Part shown: positions 45,851-57,309 of the stretch, in pieces
Layout of the letters: each line of letters opens with the position of its first letter
Numbering within the stretch: position 1 is the first letter of the stretch
Notes under the pieces: generated by a model
The model's input: the letters and a program-made list of their open reading frames with translations, nothing else
Databases searched by the model: none
Told to the model about the DNA's origin: nothing
Made by a program: the position numbers and the translations under genes
Source of the DNA: Sorghum bicolor
Lineage: Eukaryota > Streptophyta > Magnoliopsida > Poales > Poaceae
Assembly (NCBI RefSeq): GCF_000003195.3
Contig: NC_012875.2
Span: 32,964,314 to 33,028,313, forward strand
Length of the DNA: 64,000 nt
Direction of reading: 5' to 3'

Positions 45851-46614
45851 CTATTCTAGTACAACTCTCTTCTCTATCCATACCTGATTTGGTGCTACGG
45901 TCTCCTCTGGACAATCCTGTTCAAGATGTATATCTTTGGACCTTATTACATCTTCTTTGTAGTCTGCCCATCCGTCCTTGATGATTTGTCTCCTCTGGTT
46001 TCGGTTGCGTCGCCTTCTTCTCATCCTGATCTGCTTAGAATCTTCAACTATATAGTTAGAATTATTAAAGTAGTGGAGTACCTTCTTAGAGGGGAAGTGC
46101 ATGTGGACTTCTCCGGTTCCAATATAGATGATAACTTTGATAGTGTTGAGGAACGGTCTTCCAAGGATGATGGGTGGATCGTACTCGTCTTCTCCCATGT
46201 CAATGACCTGAAAATCATCTGGAGCTGAATGTATGTTGGTTGTAGGGGCATGGTTCCATGCAGGAGCTGATAAGTGACTGCGGCCATTATGTTGACGTCA
46301 GATCCACTGTCGTAGAGTGTCTTCTGAAAACAGTATCCGTTGATTGTGCACTCGATGCTTGGAACACCAGGGTCGTCCTTCTTGATCAGGAAGGGCGACT
46401 TGAGTCGACGATCTTGACCTCTTTCGGCAAGGATCCAATGTTCTAAGTCTTCTGGACAAGACTTCTCACCGTGTTCATCCTTTAGGTGCATCATTTGATT
46501 AGGTGCGGGCCTCGACATCTGCACCTCTTGATATAGTGTCACCCATGTTCTTTGTTTGTCCAGCAGTTCGGGGTGCGGCATTGGCAGTATCTTGCTCACT
46601 GTGTTTGTGCTCAT
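45851..46614 (-). pseudogene. A2 aspartic protease domain (matches A1 domain 2)
   Basis: Two overlapping minus frames (46614-46048 and 46198-45851) joined by a frameshift near 46190. Motifs: SPFLIKKDDPGVPSIECTIN, catalytic DSGSDVNIMAA, LHGTMPLQPTYIQLQM, then MGEDEYDPPIILGRPFLNT and a basic RNRNQRRQIIKDGWADY tail. It is collinear with the second protease domain and tail of A1. The catalytic Thr of DTG is Ser, which is tolerated. The first protease domain is absent. Confidence 0.8.
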
Positions 46615-47997
46615 AGATCCACGTCCTTCACTTGGTGAAATCTGGGAGTTGTAAAACTCCTTCAGGTTTTGCTCGAAGTGTACCTGCTCATAGAGACAAG
46701 GCAGAGATCAAGTGCATGGGCCTGTTGGTGGAAAACACCAACAGAACCAAAAGTATATTTATCCTTCTCTATCCTTAAGCATAGGGAGCAAGACAAAGTT
46801 GATGGGTGATAAGTTCATGAGTGTAGCATTTAAAACATTTGTCAGATCAGATCGCTCAACCTTATGGAAAGATAATCTATCTATGTATATGTCTTTTTCT
46901 TTATATCTTCCCAAAGATTGAATGTGCAACATTTTAGCTTATATGATTAGGAGTGTGGGATCACGAAGGTTGTACTAAGAACAAAGATTAAAGGACTAAA
47001 CATGCTGAATCAGTTGGGTTGGTTAATTTGGAGTTATAAATCATACATGTTTGTCTCTTTATTTATGTGAACGCCAGAACCAAGGAGAAGCTTATAAAAG
47101 TGATAGTCACATATCTTAAGATGTTACCTTAATTGAAGAGTGATGGTACCATCTCACCTTGTGGAAGCTTCCCATTCGTAATGGTTGTGTATCTTGTTTA
47201 TGTACTTTGCCTCCTTCCATGGATCATCTCTCTATGATGAATGAGCTATGTCCTTCTTGTGCAAATTGTTAAACTTCATGTGTCTCTCTCTTCGTCTCTG
47301 ATGTGAGTTTATCTCAGGACTTCCCAAATCGATATTGAAAGTTTTTTTGCAGGGGTTAGCCCGACAAAATATACCAATGTCTACACAAACAGTTTTCAGT
47401 TCAATAATCGAACTAGACTCCATGTCTAATCAGATTAAGGAAGGCTGTTTAATCTAAGCACCATGCTTAATTTAAAAGCCAATAGAAGTATGTGCAGTAC
47501 TTCCAAACTAATACTTACTAGGATAAACAAAGGTAGCGTGATGGCTTTTATAGAGATCTACTCAAGTGGAGAGGAAGTAGTGTGATTAGTATTTAACAAA
47601 TTGAGCATGTCTCAAAGGTAAGGACAACCAACATAGCAACATGGCAAATGATGTTTTTATGTAAGATATTTCGCCCAAGCTTGAATTTTGCAAAACTGAA
47701 GATTGGATGAATTTAATTCAGTGTTGCATGATGATTGGTTTGGCATACCTTGCGCTTGTCATTCCTCGGATCTTCTTGCTCCAATCCTAGAAAGGTTAGT
47801 GACACAAATACCTGAAGGAATATTTCTACAATTATCTTTATATGCTCAATGCACAAGGCAATGTTGCAAATAATTAGAAGTTCATGTTACGATCTGATAA
47901 ATGCTTGTTTTAGGACACTAAGCTTGTCCTTGGGAAACCATCAAATTATGTTGGTGAAGTGGTTTCCCCTCCAATGCTGACCTACATCAAGATCAAC
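46615..47997 (-). other. A2 interior between the unknown protein and protease, nothing recognised
   Basis: 1.4 kb with only short, weak frames on either strand. No zinc knuckle or capsid motif was found, so the gag present in A1 has no counterpart here. Confidence 0.5.
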
Positions 47998-49250
47998 TCA
48001 ACGAGATCTGCAATATTTATTATAGACAAATGCATCGATAACCACCCCTTTAATGTTTTTATAAATAAAAAGGAAGAGGGGGTTGGAGATCTCAAATGTG
48101 GTAAGGTTGGAGAGACCAATTGATTGGGAAGATGTTACATATGAGCAAGGACTTGGTGAGGTATTTATGAAATAACTTCCATGCTCACTGTTGTTTCTCT
48201 CATTCTCAAACTCCAAGGATGATTCTTCATAAATGCTTAAAATTCCTCTAGGATTGTCTCTCAAGTCTGTTTTATCCATCCATTCAATGGTGATAGCACA
48301 TGGATTTTTAATGCCCTCTAGCCATTGATGTTGCTCTTCTCGATCCTCCTTGTGGTCTTGGTGACTCTTATGCATGGGTTGTCTAGAGAGATTCATAGGA
48401 TCATCGGGAGGTTCAAGAGAAAGAGCATAGTTGAAATTATTAAGCTTAAGGATGGGTTTAAAGATAGGTTCGAATGAGTCATCAAAAGTGGGTGTAGAAG
48501 GGGAGAAGATGAGATTGTCTTCTAAATGGCTTCGCTCTCCTTCTATTGCATCACTTAAGATGCCATCCTTGAGTCTTTCTAGATGTCCATCAAAGGGATT
48601 GGATTTGAGATGCTTTCTAAGAGATCCCTTCTTAGGAAGGTTCAGACTATATACACTCAAAGGTCTCTTATGAAGCAGGAAGTTTAAGCTCATCCCAAAA
48701 TGAATTTCCAAAGGTAGAATTTCTTCTTCCCTTAGATGATTTTGGAGCACTACTAGTTTGGGTTGGATAGCCGAATCATGGGATTGAAATGTTTGGAAAT
48801 CGGCTATTGAAACTTCCTTTCCTCGTCTGGGAGATGATTCCTTCTCTATCTCTAGGATTTTTTATGAAGACTAGTGCAAGAAGGATGTCCTCGAATGAAG
48901 ACATACCTTGCTTGACTAACAGATAAAGAAATAAAAACTCTACCAAAGGTTATATGATTAAGACCAATGTGAAAATATCGAGGAAAAACATGGTCTTGTA
49001 GGGCTAGGTTTAAACCAGAATTTATAGAATGATTAAAAGATTCCCTAGGTGTAGCTAAAAGTTCATTATCTTCTTGATTAAAAGATAGGACCTCAGCTAT
49101 AGAAAAGGGTTGGTTTTGACCTATTGCAATCAACTCCAGACACAGATCATAATTAGGGGCAAAGAAAGGACTTGTTGACTCCCATGGTCTATGGCTAGTC
49201 TCTGAAGGTGCAAAAGATTCAATAATAGCTGTGGAATTTGAGTTATCCAT
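47998..49250 (-). pseudogene. A2 unknown protein in the gag position, one frameshift
   Basis: The ATG at 49250 lies about 95 bases after the PBS. Part 1 (49250-48852, 133 residues) begins MDNSNSTAIIESFAPSETSH; after a stop and frame change near 48850 part 2 (48750-47998, 250 residues) is Ser/Pro/Asp-rich with LSLEPPDDPMNLSRQP and QHQWLEGIKNPCAITIEWMD, ending in FIYKNIKGVVIDAFVYN. There is no capsid, CCHC or protease motif. I do not recognise the family. It replaces gag in an otherwise Athila-like element, so it may be an acquired or fast-diverged protein. Confidence 0.5.
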
Positions 49251-49346
49251 AAAGATGGAAAAAATAAAAATATAAAAGAATAAAAGAATAAAAGTATAAT
49301 ACAAGATAATAGCAAGACTCAAAGTTATCTCAGCAAACCGTCTTTC

Positions 49347-49364
49347 TCCCCGGCAACGGCGCCA
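49347..49364 (-). other. A2 primer binding site (tRNA-Asp type)
   Basis: The same 18-base site as in A1 and A3, on the minus strand, eight bases from the LTR. Confidence 0.93.
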
Positions 49365-49372
49365 GAAATGCT

Positions 49373-50740
49373 TGTTGATATTTGGTAACGCCATCAGGAA
49401 ATGATCCGCAAGCACACGGATATCGGTGAGCATTTCACCCGGGAGGTTATCCAGAGTATCGTATTTATATTTTTACCACTGGGAGAAAGCGTGCATCTGA
49501 CTAACCAAATCTATTGCTACTACCCTTTAGTCTACAAACAATGTGATTCGATGTGAGCGATGTATAGAGAAGACTACAACCGCACTCTCGTTCTAACCTT
49601 GGTAAAGATGATCTACTGTTCTATTGGGGAGGCTCACGGAATCTAGACACCACAGAGGATGTTCGACCCACACCTATAAACTCTATCGATCCTTCTAATG
49701 GGATGTGGGCTACAAAGGTAACTCGGAAATGTCACGTTCCTCGCTACTACCACGGTCCAGCTAGACAGGGGATATCTATGAGTACCCTAGCCCAAACACC
49801 ACGTTTACGCTAGCAATGATTACTCTAAACTCAACCGAAAGAGATTAAAGTAAACTCATAAACCAAAGAACGATAAGAACAAGAACTTACTAGAATTTAG
49901 AAGTGGAAATAGTGAAGAATCCTAGGAGCAAGCCTTGGGTAAGGAGACTTGATCCCGCAGGTACAACCTCAGAGTAGACACCGACAGGACGGGCTTTCTC
50001 TGATCTACACCTCCACTCTATCTCTCTCAATCTAGAAGAACTTAGAAGAACTAATTATAATCTCACATTGGATGCTAAGCCCTAATTCTATATAGAGGAA
50101 AGGTTATCCTTCGAGGGCACCTCTCAACTCTATAATGATGTGTTCTCCTCTAGGGGCCAGGGGCCTTGCTTATATAGGCTCCTCCTTTGTGCCTTTTTGG
50201 TTCAGCAGGCGATGTGGTACTAAACTTTCCACCATATCTCATTAAAATGCACATAGGCCTTAATGGACCAAAATCTGATTTGGGCCCAATTAATCCTGCA
50301 GCTCTTTTATGTGGAGTCCTTTTTTATTAATATCTCTTGATTCCGAATTCCAAATATAGCAAATAATATATGCATTTCGATCAGCTCGACGAGATCTTTG
50401 TAATGGTGTACTCCATTCTGTGATTTGTGCTTGTACCAGGGTGGGCGCCCAAGGGGGGAGGGCGGGCGCCCTGCCCCCGGCCCGTTCGGCCTCCCATTCG
50501 TTCCTGTGGCTTCTGGACTCTTCTAGATGATAGAAAATTGCGCGGCACGTTAATATCTCTATGTAAACCCCACATGTGGGCCTTTCCTCCATATTTCATG
50601 ATAACCCTCTGCAGATATAGACAAACACCAAAACTCGTGGAATTCTGTTAGATAAAACCCTAAGTCTGGGTGTTGGTTGCATTTGGATGCTTTTCTTTAT
50701 TCATTTGATGATTAAATTTGGTACTTAAGGACCGTCAACA
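49373..50740 (-). repeat. A2 5' LTR
   Basis: 1368 bases, TGTTGACGGTCC start and AATATCAACA end in element orientation. TATA is at 50170-50176 (minus). The GC block with GGGCGCCC motifs is at about 50442-50480. Confidence 0.94.
50170..50176 (-). promoter_or_regulatory. TATA box, A2 5' LTR (minus strand)
   Basis: TATATAA on the minus strand, 564 bases into the LTR; a matching site is at 43394-43400 in the 3' LTR. Confidence 0.6.
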
Positions 50741-51084
50741 ACCACTAGAGGTAGGGAAGAAGCCAACACAGCAGGGTCATGATGGCTTGGGTCTGCCTCA
50801 GGATTAACTTGGGAGGGGGGTAGGACTGCAAGAAGAATAGGGGATAAATAGCCGATCAAGACAAGGTTGAGAACTGCATTGGTCGATGATACCTGTCTAG
50901 ATGCCGACGCTGAGTAGAGTCTGCGTCCTCGGATGAAGAGGGCGATGCTAGGTGCTTGCCTCTGTCGTCCGCCATTGATTAGGAGCTTAGGGTTTTTGAG
51001 GTGAGAGGGCAGGAAGTATGAAGATTGAAAGGATAAAGATGCCAGTTTGACTATGTGACTTTTACCCTTTGAGCTCTAGTATCA

Positions 51085-51090
51085 TTTATA
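51085..51090 (-). promoter_or_regulatory. TATA box of antisense gene A
   Basis: TATAAA on the minus strand (CCATTATAAATGATAC), 110 bases upstream of the ATG at 50975, in the roughly 470-base gap between antisense genes B and A. The expected start near 51055 gives a leader of about 80 bases. Confidence 0.5.
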
Positions 51091-51447
51091 ATGGGGTAAG
51101 TGAAAGTCAAAGCAGCATGCAGTTAATCCCCTGAAGGAAGTGGATCGGCTATCGCAAAGACGGTTCCTTGAATTTGGGGTGAGTGGATCAGCTAAAAGTG
51201 AAAATGTCTCCATAGCCTCAAGGACGTGGGTAGCAGAGGATAGCTGATCGGCTTAACTATGGCTGCAATAAGTCTAAGTAGTGGATCACCTAATTTAGCC
51301 AATGAGGTTTTACTTTGCTTGGACTCAGTTAACGTTGTTATCTTGACAGAGAAAATATATGATTGCTAAAGAAGGAAAATGAGTCTAAGTAAATAAAGTT
51401 AAGTCTGAGAGTTACAAATGCAAGATGGAATACAGGGAATATCTAGA

Positions 51448-54400
51448 TTACATGTTAAGAGCAGACTTAATAGAATTCAAAGTTGAAAGCCTAATGCTGT
51501 CTACTTCGACTATTTGTTGTTGATCTTCCTCAGCTAATCCAGGAATCTTGGCCTTTTTGTCTTGCTTGATTTTATCAAGCTTGGCCTTCAAAGTTGCCAT
51601 ATTTTTATTCTAATTGGCTAAAGATGTAGGGACCTGAGATAAGTCTGCATCCTTCTGTCTGATAGCATCTTCAACAGTGTTCAGCTAAGTGTTGACGGTC
51701 CTTAAGTATCAAATTTAATTAACAAATAAACAAAGAAAAGGATCCAAATGAAATCAACATCTAAACTTAGGGTTTTATCTGATAGAATTCCACGAGTTTT
51801 GGTGTTTGTCTATTTCTGTATGGGGTTATCAGGAAATATGGAAGAAAGGCCCACACGTCGGGATTACATAGAGATATTAACGTGCTGTGCAATTATCTTA
51901 CATCTAGAAGACTCCAGAAGACACGAGAACAAAGCGGAGGCAGAACGGAGCCTGGCCTAGGGCGCCCGCCCCCCTCTGGAGTCCAATCAGGACTCTCTTT
52001 CGGGATTACGCTCCACCGACCTAAAGGATCAAGGATAACCGTTCAATCATTGTCGGTTTGATCTGACAGCCCATATTCACTTGGAAGGACTATAAAACCA
52101 GACCCCCTGGCCCCTGGAGGAGAGCCTCTCAACCCTAATTCATTATTCATCAAGGGAGAAGAAGCCTCTGATCAAGCCTAGAGCCACCACATCAATTAGA
52201 CATCTAGATTAGCATAGCTCCATAGGATTAGAACTAGAAGGAGTCAATCTTCGATTGGTTTCTAGATCTGTCAAGAGGATTCTTGGTAATTCTCTCTTGT
52301 TCTTCAATTATTCATCTTTGTTCTTCAATATTATGAATATGACTTTGTTCTACTTCAATATATTGCTTATGACTTTGCTCTACTTGTTTACATTCGCAAT
52401 TATATTGTTCTCAGTTTATCATAGTTATATACTTGGCTTAGTTAGATTGGAATTATATACATGTTTAGGATCGTATAGCGTTTATCCATCGGATCCATGG
52501 GTAAATGATAGATATTGTGTAGGCGTGGTGCTTATACCGTATTTATCGGCGATTGTACCCAATATGCCAGATCGTGGGATAGTTCGTGGTAGTGACAGCT
52601 CCATTGATTCTTATATAGTCCCCATCTCGTGTATTGGGCTGGCAGAGCAACATTATTACAGGGGAGTGATTACGATGTTTCTCATATTCCTTGCTAATAT
52701 CACTATGCATTGGTGTAGTCCTGTCTCGCAATGATTGGTAAGTATAAGTGCACTAACTATGATATGCTAGGCTGTATAGTTAAGAATAACTTAGGAAATA
52801 TTCTTGTAGTTCGTCCTAATTCCATGCTAATGACTTGCTAGAATATCTAATTGAGGTGCTTATCATATTTATATGTGGCTAAGTTCTGCTGCTCAGATTA
52901 ATTATCTTTGTCACCATTCATACTTTATATATCTTTTATGTGAACACTTATCCCTATATGAAAGAGTTAGATAAATGTTCTCAATTATACATGCAATGAT
53001 AGATACTCAATTCTATATTCTATTCTATAATCAACATTGATGGTTACTAATCCCTTCCCAGTGGTAAAAATATAAATAACGATACCTGGAATACTTCCCG
53101 GTTAAAATGCTACATCGGTATTAATCTGTGCGCTTGCAGATCCCATTCATTATTTATTTAGATGAGCAATTGCATATTTCAATACCGCGTCTCTTATATC
53201 ATGCTGGGGATGACAACTTGGCTTAAGTGGTGTGAGGGATAGGTGTGTCTTGTGAGATCAAGATTGGCTCTTCATCAAGATATTCATCCAAAGCAAAGGG
53301 TAGATCATGTGAAGAAGCCTATTACTATAATGAAATAAACAGGTTAGTACTTATCGAAAGATATCAATAAATGAATGATTTGACATACCTTTTTCTATTG
53401 AGATCATAGCTGAGCTGGGAATAGCCAATGAAGTGACTTCAAGAATTTGAAGATCTAGAATCATGGAAATAAGTTAATATAAGTGGGGTTTATCCTATCA
53501 GCTATTATGTGAAATATTACCTAAAGAAACTTCTGGAATGTTGCCTGGGTTAGGATTGACATTATGATCACTGCTGGTGAAAGATACACCATCTAAAGGA
53601 TCGGGAAGTTTAGGTCCTTTTTCAACAACAGGTTTTTGGGCAACATCCTGAAAAGTTAGAGATGTAGAAAATTAGCTAATGCATGGGTGTATTATGTATT
53701 TATGAAAAGATACCTTGATAGCTGCATCGGCTAAGGATTTGAGTTGCATAGAAGAAGTGGTCCTGGTCTTCTTCGATGTTGTCTTCTGAAAGGTAGCCGG
53801 TTGTTTTCTTTTCAGTGTAGCGATCTGCTGATCATCGGGCAGATTTGATGCCGGCTTCTTCATTAAAGCCTTAAATGAAGGTGCATCATTTCCTTGTCTT
53901 GGGTTAGGGCACCATATATCATAGTTCACTAATGGAGGGGTTAGGCCGATAAGATCTTGTGATTAATCAAAGTAAGTAAAAGAATTTTGAGGTATAAGAA
54001 TCTAGGAATACAGTGTAAAAATATACCTCAGGTGTAGCCTAAAAATCTGGATCTAGGAGGAAGCAATAAGTAGATACTGGTGCATGAAAAATATGCTGGC
54101 TCCACTCTTGCCACCAATGATCATAGGTTGTGGAAGTAAAAGGGGTACAGTCGCATCCACTAATGGCTTATGGTAGTGGGGATTGCTCAAAATGAAGAAT
54201 CCTATTATACTCTGTCCTAGTGGCAACAGCTTCCCTCGGCTTCGCCTTGTCAGCACAAAATAAGGCTAGGGGCAATTGGCCAAAACCCATTTGTCTAGCT
54301 ACTATTGAAGGATAGTAGAATTCATAAGAAGTAGGGGGTTTTTCTCTACCATGTCTGATCTCAATAGGTAGAAGGCTTGGCCTTACCAGATGACTGAAGA

Positions 54401-55593
54401 TTTTGAATTCCTCAGCATAACTATAAATGTTCTGGAATCTAAATGAAGCTGGGAGTTCAAATTTTGGAATATCTGAATATACAAACCATTGCAGAGTTGC
54501 TTCTAGAAAGTCTTTGTAGAAAAGCTTGAAAAAGTCAGTAATCGATGCATCAATGGTTATTGCTGATGCTGCCTCACCAAAGGACATGCATCAGCAAAAT
54601 TTTTGACTTTTTTGGAAGATGTTCCTCTTGTTCTTCTGGATACTCCAAGGAAGGGAAAGATAGGTTGATCAGCTCTGGAGTCACTAACTTATGCAAGTGT
54701 AAGTTGAGCCATAACTGCAGCAGCCACCAGGAGCCTGTGAGTGTTGGAACAGTTTCATTTTGCATCAGATACTGAGAAACTTTGTTCAGCAAATTGTATA
54801 AGGCTCCAAGAAGGATCCTGCCAAGAGGAATTTTAGAGTTGCCTGCTATCTTTTCTGCCAAAGTCAAATAATTCGAAGTTGGAGAATAGGCTTGACCACA
54901 GAAGACATATCTATCCAGCCACATGTTTAGAAAGGCTGTGTGGTCTCTATCAGATATAGATGTGCCATCAGCCTTGTGATTAATGACATATTGGGACCAA
55001 CCTCTAGTCTTGGTGCTATCTAGTCTAGCAGTGGGTTTCACCAGTAGGCTGAAAGGGTTGATGTGTTCTGCAATGTTGAGGCCTGTGAGCATGTGAACAT
55101 CGGCTAATGTTGGGGACATTGGGCCTTGCTTGAAGAGGAAAGCATTGTAAGTATTGGACCAAAAGAAGCAGGTAGCTTTGAGCATCGGTTCATTCTTTCT
55201 GATATCAGAGAGAGATAAGGAGATGCATTGGTCAAAATTTCTAGTTGTCTAGTCCACTCTCTTCTTGGATGCTACCTTGATTAGCCAAATCCTCTAGCCT
55301 TTAATGATTGAGGGCCAGTTCCTTAAAGAAGTCCTTTTGTCCTAAAGGCTTGGGTGCATGTTGGAGTCCTTGAAGGGAACTTTGTTAGTCTTAGCGACAA
55401 TGACCCTCCTAGGATCTGGATCACCCATCGGGCCTAGGAAAGTCTTGTGCAAATTACCATCAATCGGGATGAATATTTGGCCCTAGAGATCCTGAGAGTA
55501 GAAGAAAAGAGTAAGAGCAAGATAACAAGGTAAGAAAGTTTAGAGGAGTAAAAGGAGAGAGTATACCTGTAGAATATTGTCGATGGACACCAT
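51448..55593 (-). pseudogene. Tat antisense accessory gene B: plant mobile domain protein, multi-intron
   Basis: Minus-strand gene from ATG 55593 to TAA 51448-51450. GT-AG introns, all 64-75 bases: 55566-55492, 54026-53956, 53713-53648, 53520-53455, 53388-53325. The long second exon (55491-54027) encodes a plant mobile domain (PMD): FKQGPMSPTLADVHMLTGLN near 55120, then AFLNMWLDRYVFCGQAYSP, LGRILLGALYNLL, GSWWLLQLWLNLHL, and FELPASFRF. Later exons are Ser/Pro/Lys-rich and the end is a short coiled coil (MATLKAKLDKIKQDKK). Four TAG codons in exon 2 stand where Trp is expected, a frameshift lies near 54580, and an LTR fragment (51690-53244) splits the 3' end. PMD proteins act in silencing and are also carried by transposons; role here unknown. 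Confidence 0.7.
51690..53244 (+). repeat. Truncated Athila-type LTR related to A1
   Basis: Aligns with the A1 LTR from its TGTTGACGG start through the GC block, TATA (about 52091-52097) and leader frame (52255-52734) to GGGATAGG. There it stops, lacking the last 95 or so bases. It is more diverged from A1 than the A1 LTRs are from each other, and no target duplication is visible. It lies in the 3' part of antisense gene B. Confidence 0.85.
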
Positions 55594-55811
55594 CAGAGCA
55601 AGAATCGCCGAGTTGTAAGGATTCAGTGCGTCAGGGTTTAATTGCGTCGACACTCGACAAATTATGCGGGTTTCGAATTTTTGATTGAGAATGTTTGGAG
55701 GGAAACACTAGCTTTTAAGATTGATGAACAAGCAAGACAGAGGAGGAAACAAAGTAATTAATATGTCTGTATCGGTTTTGAGTGGCAATTTTGTAATAAA
55801 ACCAGTTTTAT

Positions 55812-55830
55812 CCAAAAATTGGAGGGCATG
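55812..55830 (+). other. Polypurine tract of the Tat element
   Basis: CCAAAAATTGGAGGGCATG directly before the LTR start TGTTGATCCC. It is less pure than a typical PPT, as expected in a decayed copy. Confidence 0.6.
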
Positions 55831-57308
55831 TGTTGATCCCAAATTTTGGTGAGTTAGAAAATTATTAAGTGGGCCTGCTTTGCAGAAGGAGGGACGGCCA
55901 GATGAATGGATCGACTAAACCAGAAGCGTAACGAAATTAGTCGATCAGAAGGACGTTGGAACAAGGCAAGACAAAAGAAGATGTGTCGAGTTCCATTAGG
56001 AAAGAAAAGTTAGAGTCCAAGTTACCTTTTTAAGGAAAAAGTCGTAATAGAACATGGGACTAGGACTCTGGACTATAAATATTATGAACCTAATCCTTGT
56101 AAGAATATACACAATCATAATACATATCCTTTCGGCTCCGGCCACCAACCTTAGGAGTAGGAGTAGAAGTAGATCTCGATGAGACCTTCAACAAATCGAG
56201 TTGCATCAGTTGAATTCGACCTTCGGTTTGCTTGTAAGTATTGTCATGGCTCGTAGTTTGTCATGGCTGCATCATTCGACCTCATGTCAAGCTTAATTAC
56301 GAACTAGTTATCAACTTGAATTGTGTTTGTAAGGCTGCATTGTTTCAATCTCTTATGAATCATGGTTCAAGTTAGTTACTGACTCTATTAAATTGGCAAT
56401 TTAATAGATTCATCAAGTTACCAATATTGTTCAAAGCTCAATGTTTTATTTATTGTAATAATATCTACCCAATCAATGTTTAACGAGTTGGCTTGAGCTT
56501 CAAATCTAAACGCTTATTACGAACTTCAAAACAAATGACAATCTTTAAGCCAATATAAGATAGCTAACTCATTAATCTTGATTGTTACATGTTGTGCGTT
56601 CGAGATATTTATTTTGTTATGATTAATTTGGTATTAATAACTCAATCTGATTATAATAACATAGATAGATCTTGTTCGTGCTTCATGGACCTTGTATCGG
56701 CTAAAATAGTCGATCGAGTTAAGCTTAAACGAATAGCACGCGTGCATGAGTCTGCTTATGCATTAAATAAACTAGTAGTTTGTGTTGAATTTATTGAAGC
56801 CTGCTAGCTGTTAGACCAGTGAATATAGATTTAATACAATAAAATTAATTTATTGAAACTATAGGCTATTAGACCAGTTTTAGTAAGTTATTGTTTATTT
56901 AATGGATAAAAGGATAATGCACGTAACCTATCTTTATCTTCACACACAGCGTATCGGCGAAATAGCTGATCCAATAATTTATACCCATAAGATGCATTTG
57001 TTTAGTATGATCAATAATGCTTATCTTTTTGCATCATTTCAAGGAGTTATCTTTTTAGTTAATTTCCTTATTTCAATGGCTTCTTAAGGCCATACATCTC
57101 GGAACTGTCTGGCAAAAACTGGCAGGTTCCATAATTTGACATTTGTACTTTCACCTTGCCAATTTTTAGATCAAATTGACTGGCATGCCCCGTAATCAAT
57201 TCACCAAGCTCGTGCGTTTGTGGCTTAGGAGGTCTAGGACTCTAGCTCCTGCACTCCCTCTAAGAGCCCCCGAGATTGTTGGTGTGAGAAAACCAATCTT
57301 TACACCAA
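55831..57308 (+). repeat. 3' LTR of the Tat element
   Basis: Starts TGTTGATCCC after the PPT; TATA is at 56074-56081. The 3' end is placed near TTTACACCAAG because that string and the preceding TCAAATTGACTGGCATGCC align with the end of the solo LTR 61155-61895. Immediately beyond, the A3 protease coding sequence begins, so the LTR end is also an insertion junction. No 5' LTR is in the window. Confidence 0.7.
56074..56081 (+). promoter_or_regulatory. TATA box of the Tat LTR
   Basis: TATAAATA in GGACTATAAATATTATG, 243 bases into the LTR. Confidence 0.65.
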
Positions 57309-57309
57309 G

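Larger units (their letters stand above)
42597..50740 (-). mobile_element. Athila-like Ty3/gypsy element A2, non-autonomous
   Basis: 8144 bases with 1370- and 1368-base LTRs and target duplication ACCAC at 42592-42596 and 50741-50745. The tRNA-Asp PBS is on the minus strand (49347-49364) and the PPT at 43967-43980, so it runs right to left. The 3' LTR terminal TG reads TA. The interior has an unrelated protein in the gag position (49250-47998), one protease domain (46614-45851), and the long 3' non-coding region shared with A1. No RT or integrase. It splits exon 2 of antisense gene A. Confidence 0.94.
41909..50975 (-). pseudogene. Tat antisense accessory gene A (three exons, acidic protein)
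   Basis: Minus-strand gene with its own TATA box (51085-51090) and ATG at 50975 after an AAACCCTAAGCTCC leader. Exon 1 is 50975-50893; intron 50892-50826 (GT-AG, 67 bases); exon 2 is 50825-50746 plus 42596-42324, split by A2; intron 42323-42253 (GTAAGT to TAG, 71 bases); exon 3 is 42252-41909. The protein (about 255 residues) starts MADDRGKHLASPSSSEDADS, has an Ala/Glu-rich then coiled middle, and ends acidic (IISRVFDDED). One extra C in a C-run near the exon 2 start and about five stops disable it. Position and orientation recall gene 23 of Grande elements; homology is not proven. Confidence 0.62.

Noticed and set aside
54574..55185. PMD frame as an ordinary host gene
   Set aside because: It lies between pol and the 3' LTR of a Tat element, antisense, as known for accessory genes in this lineage. 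No host flanking sequence is present. A captured host gene remains possible.
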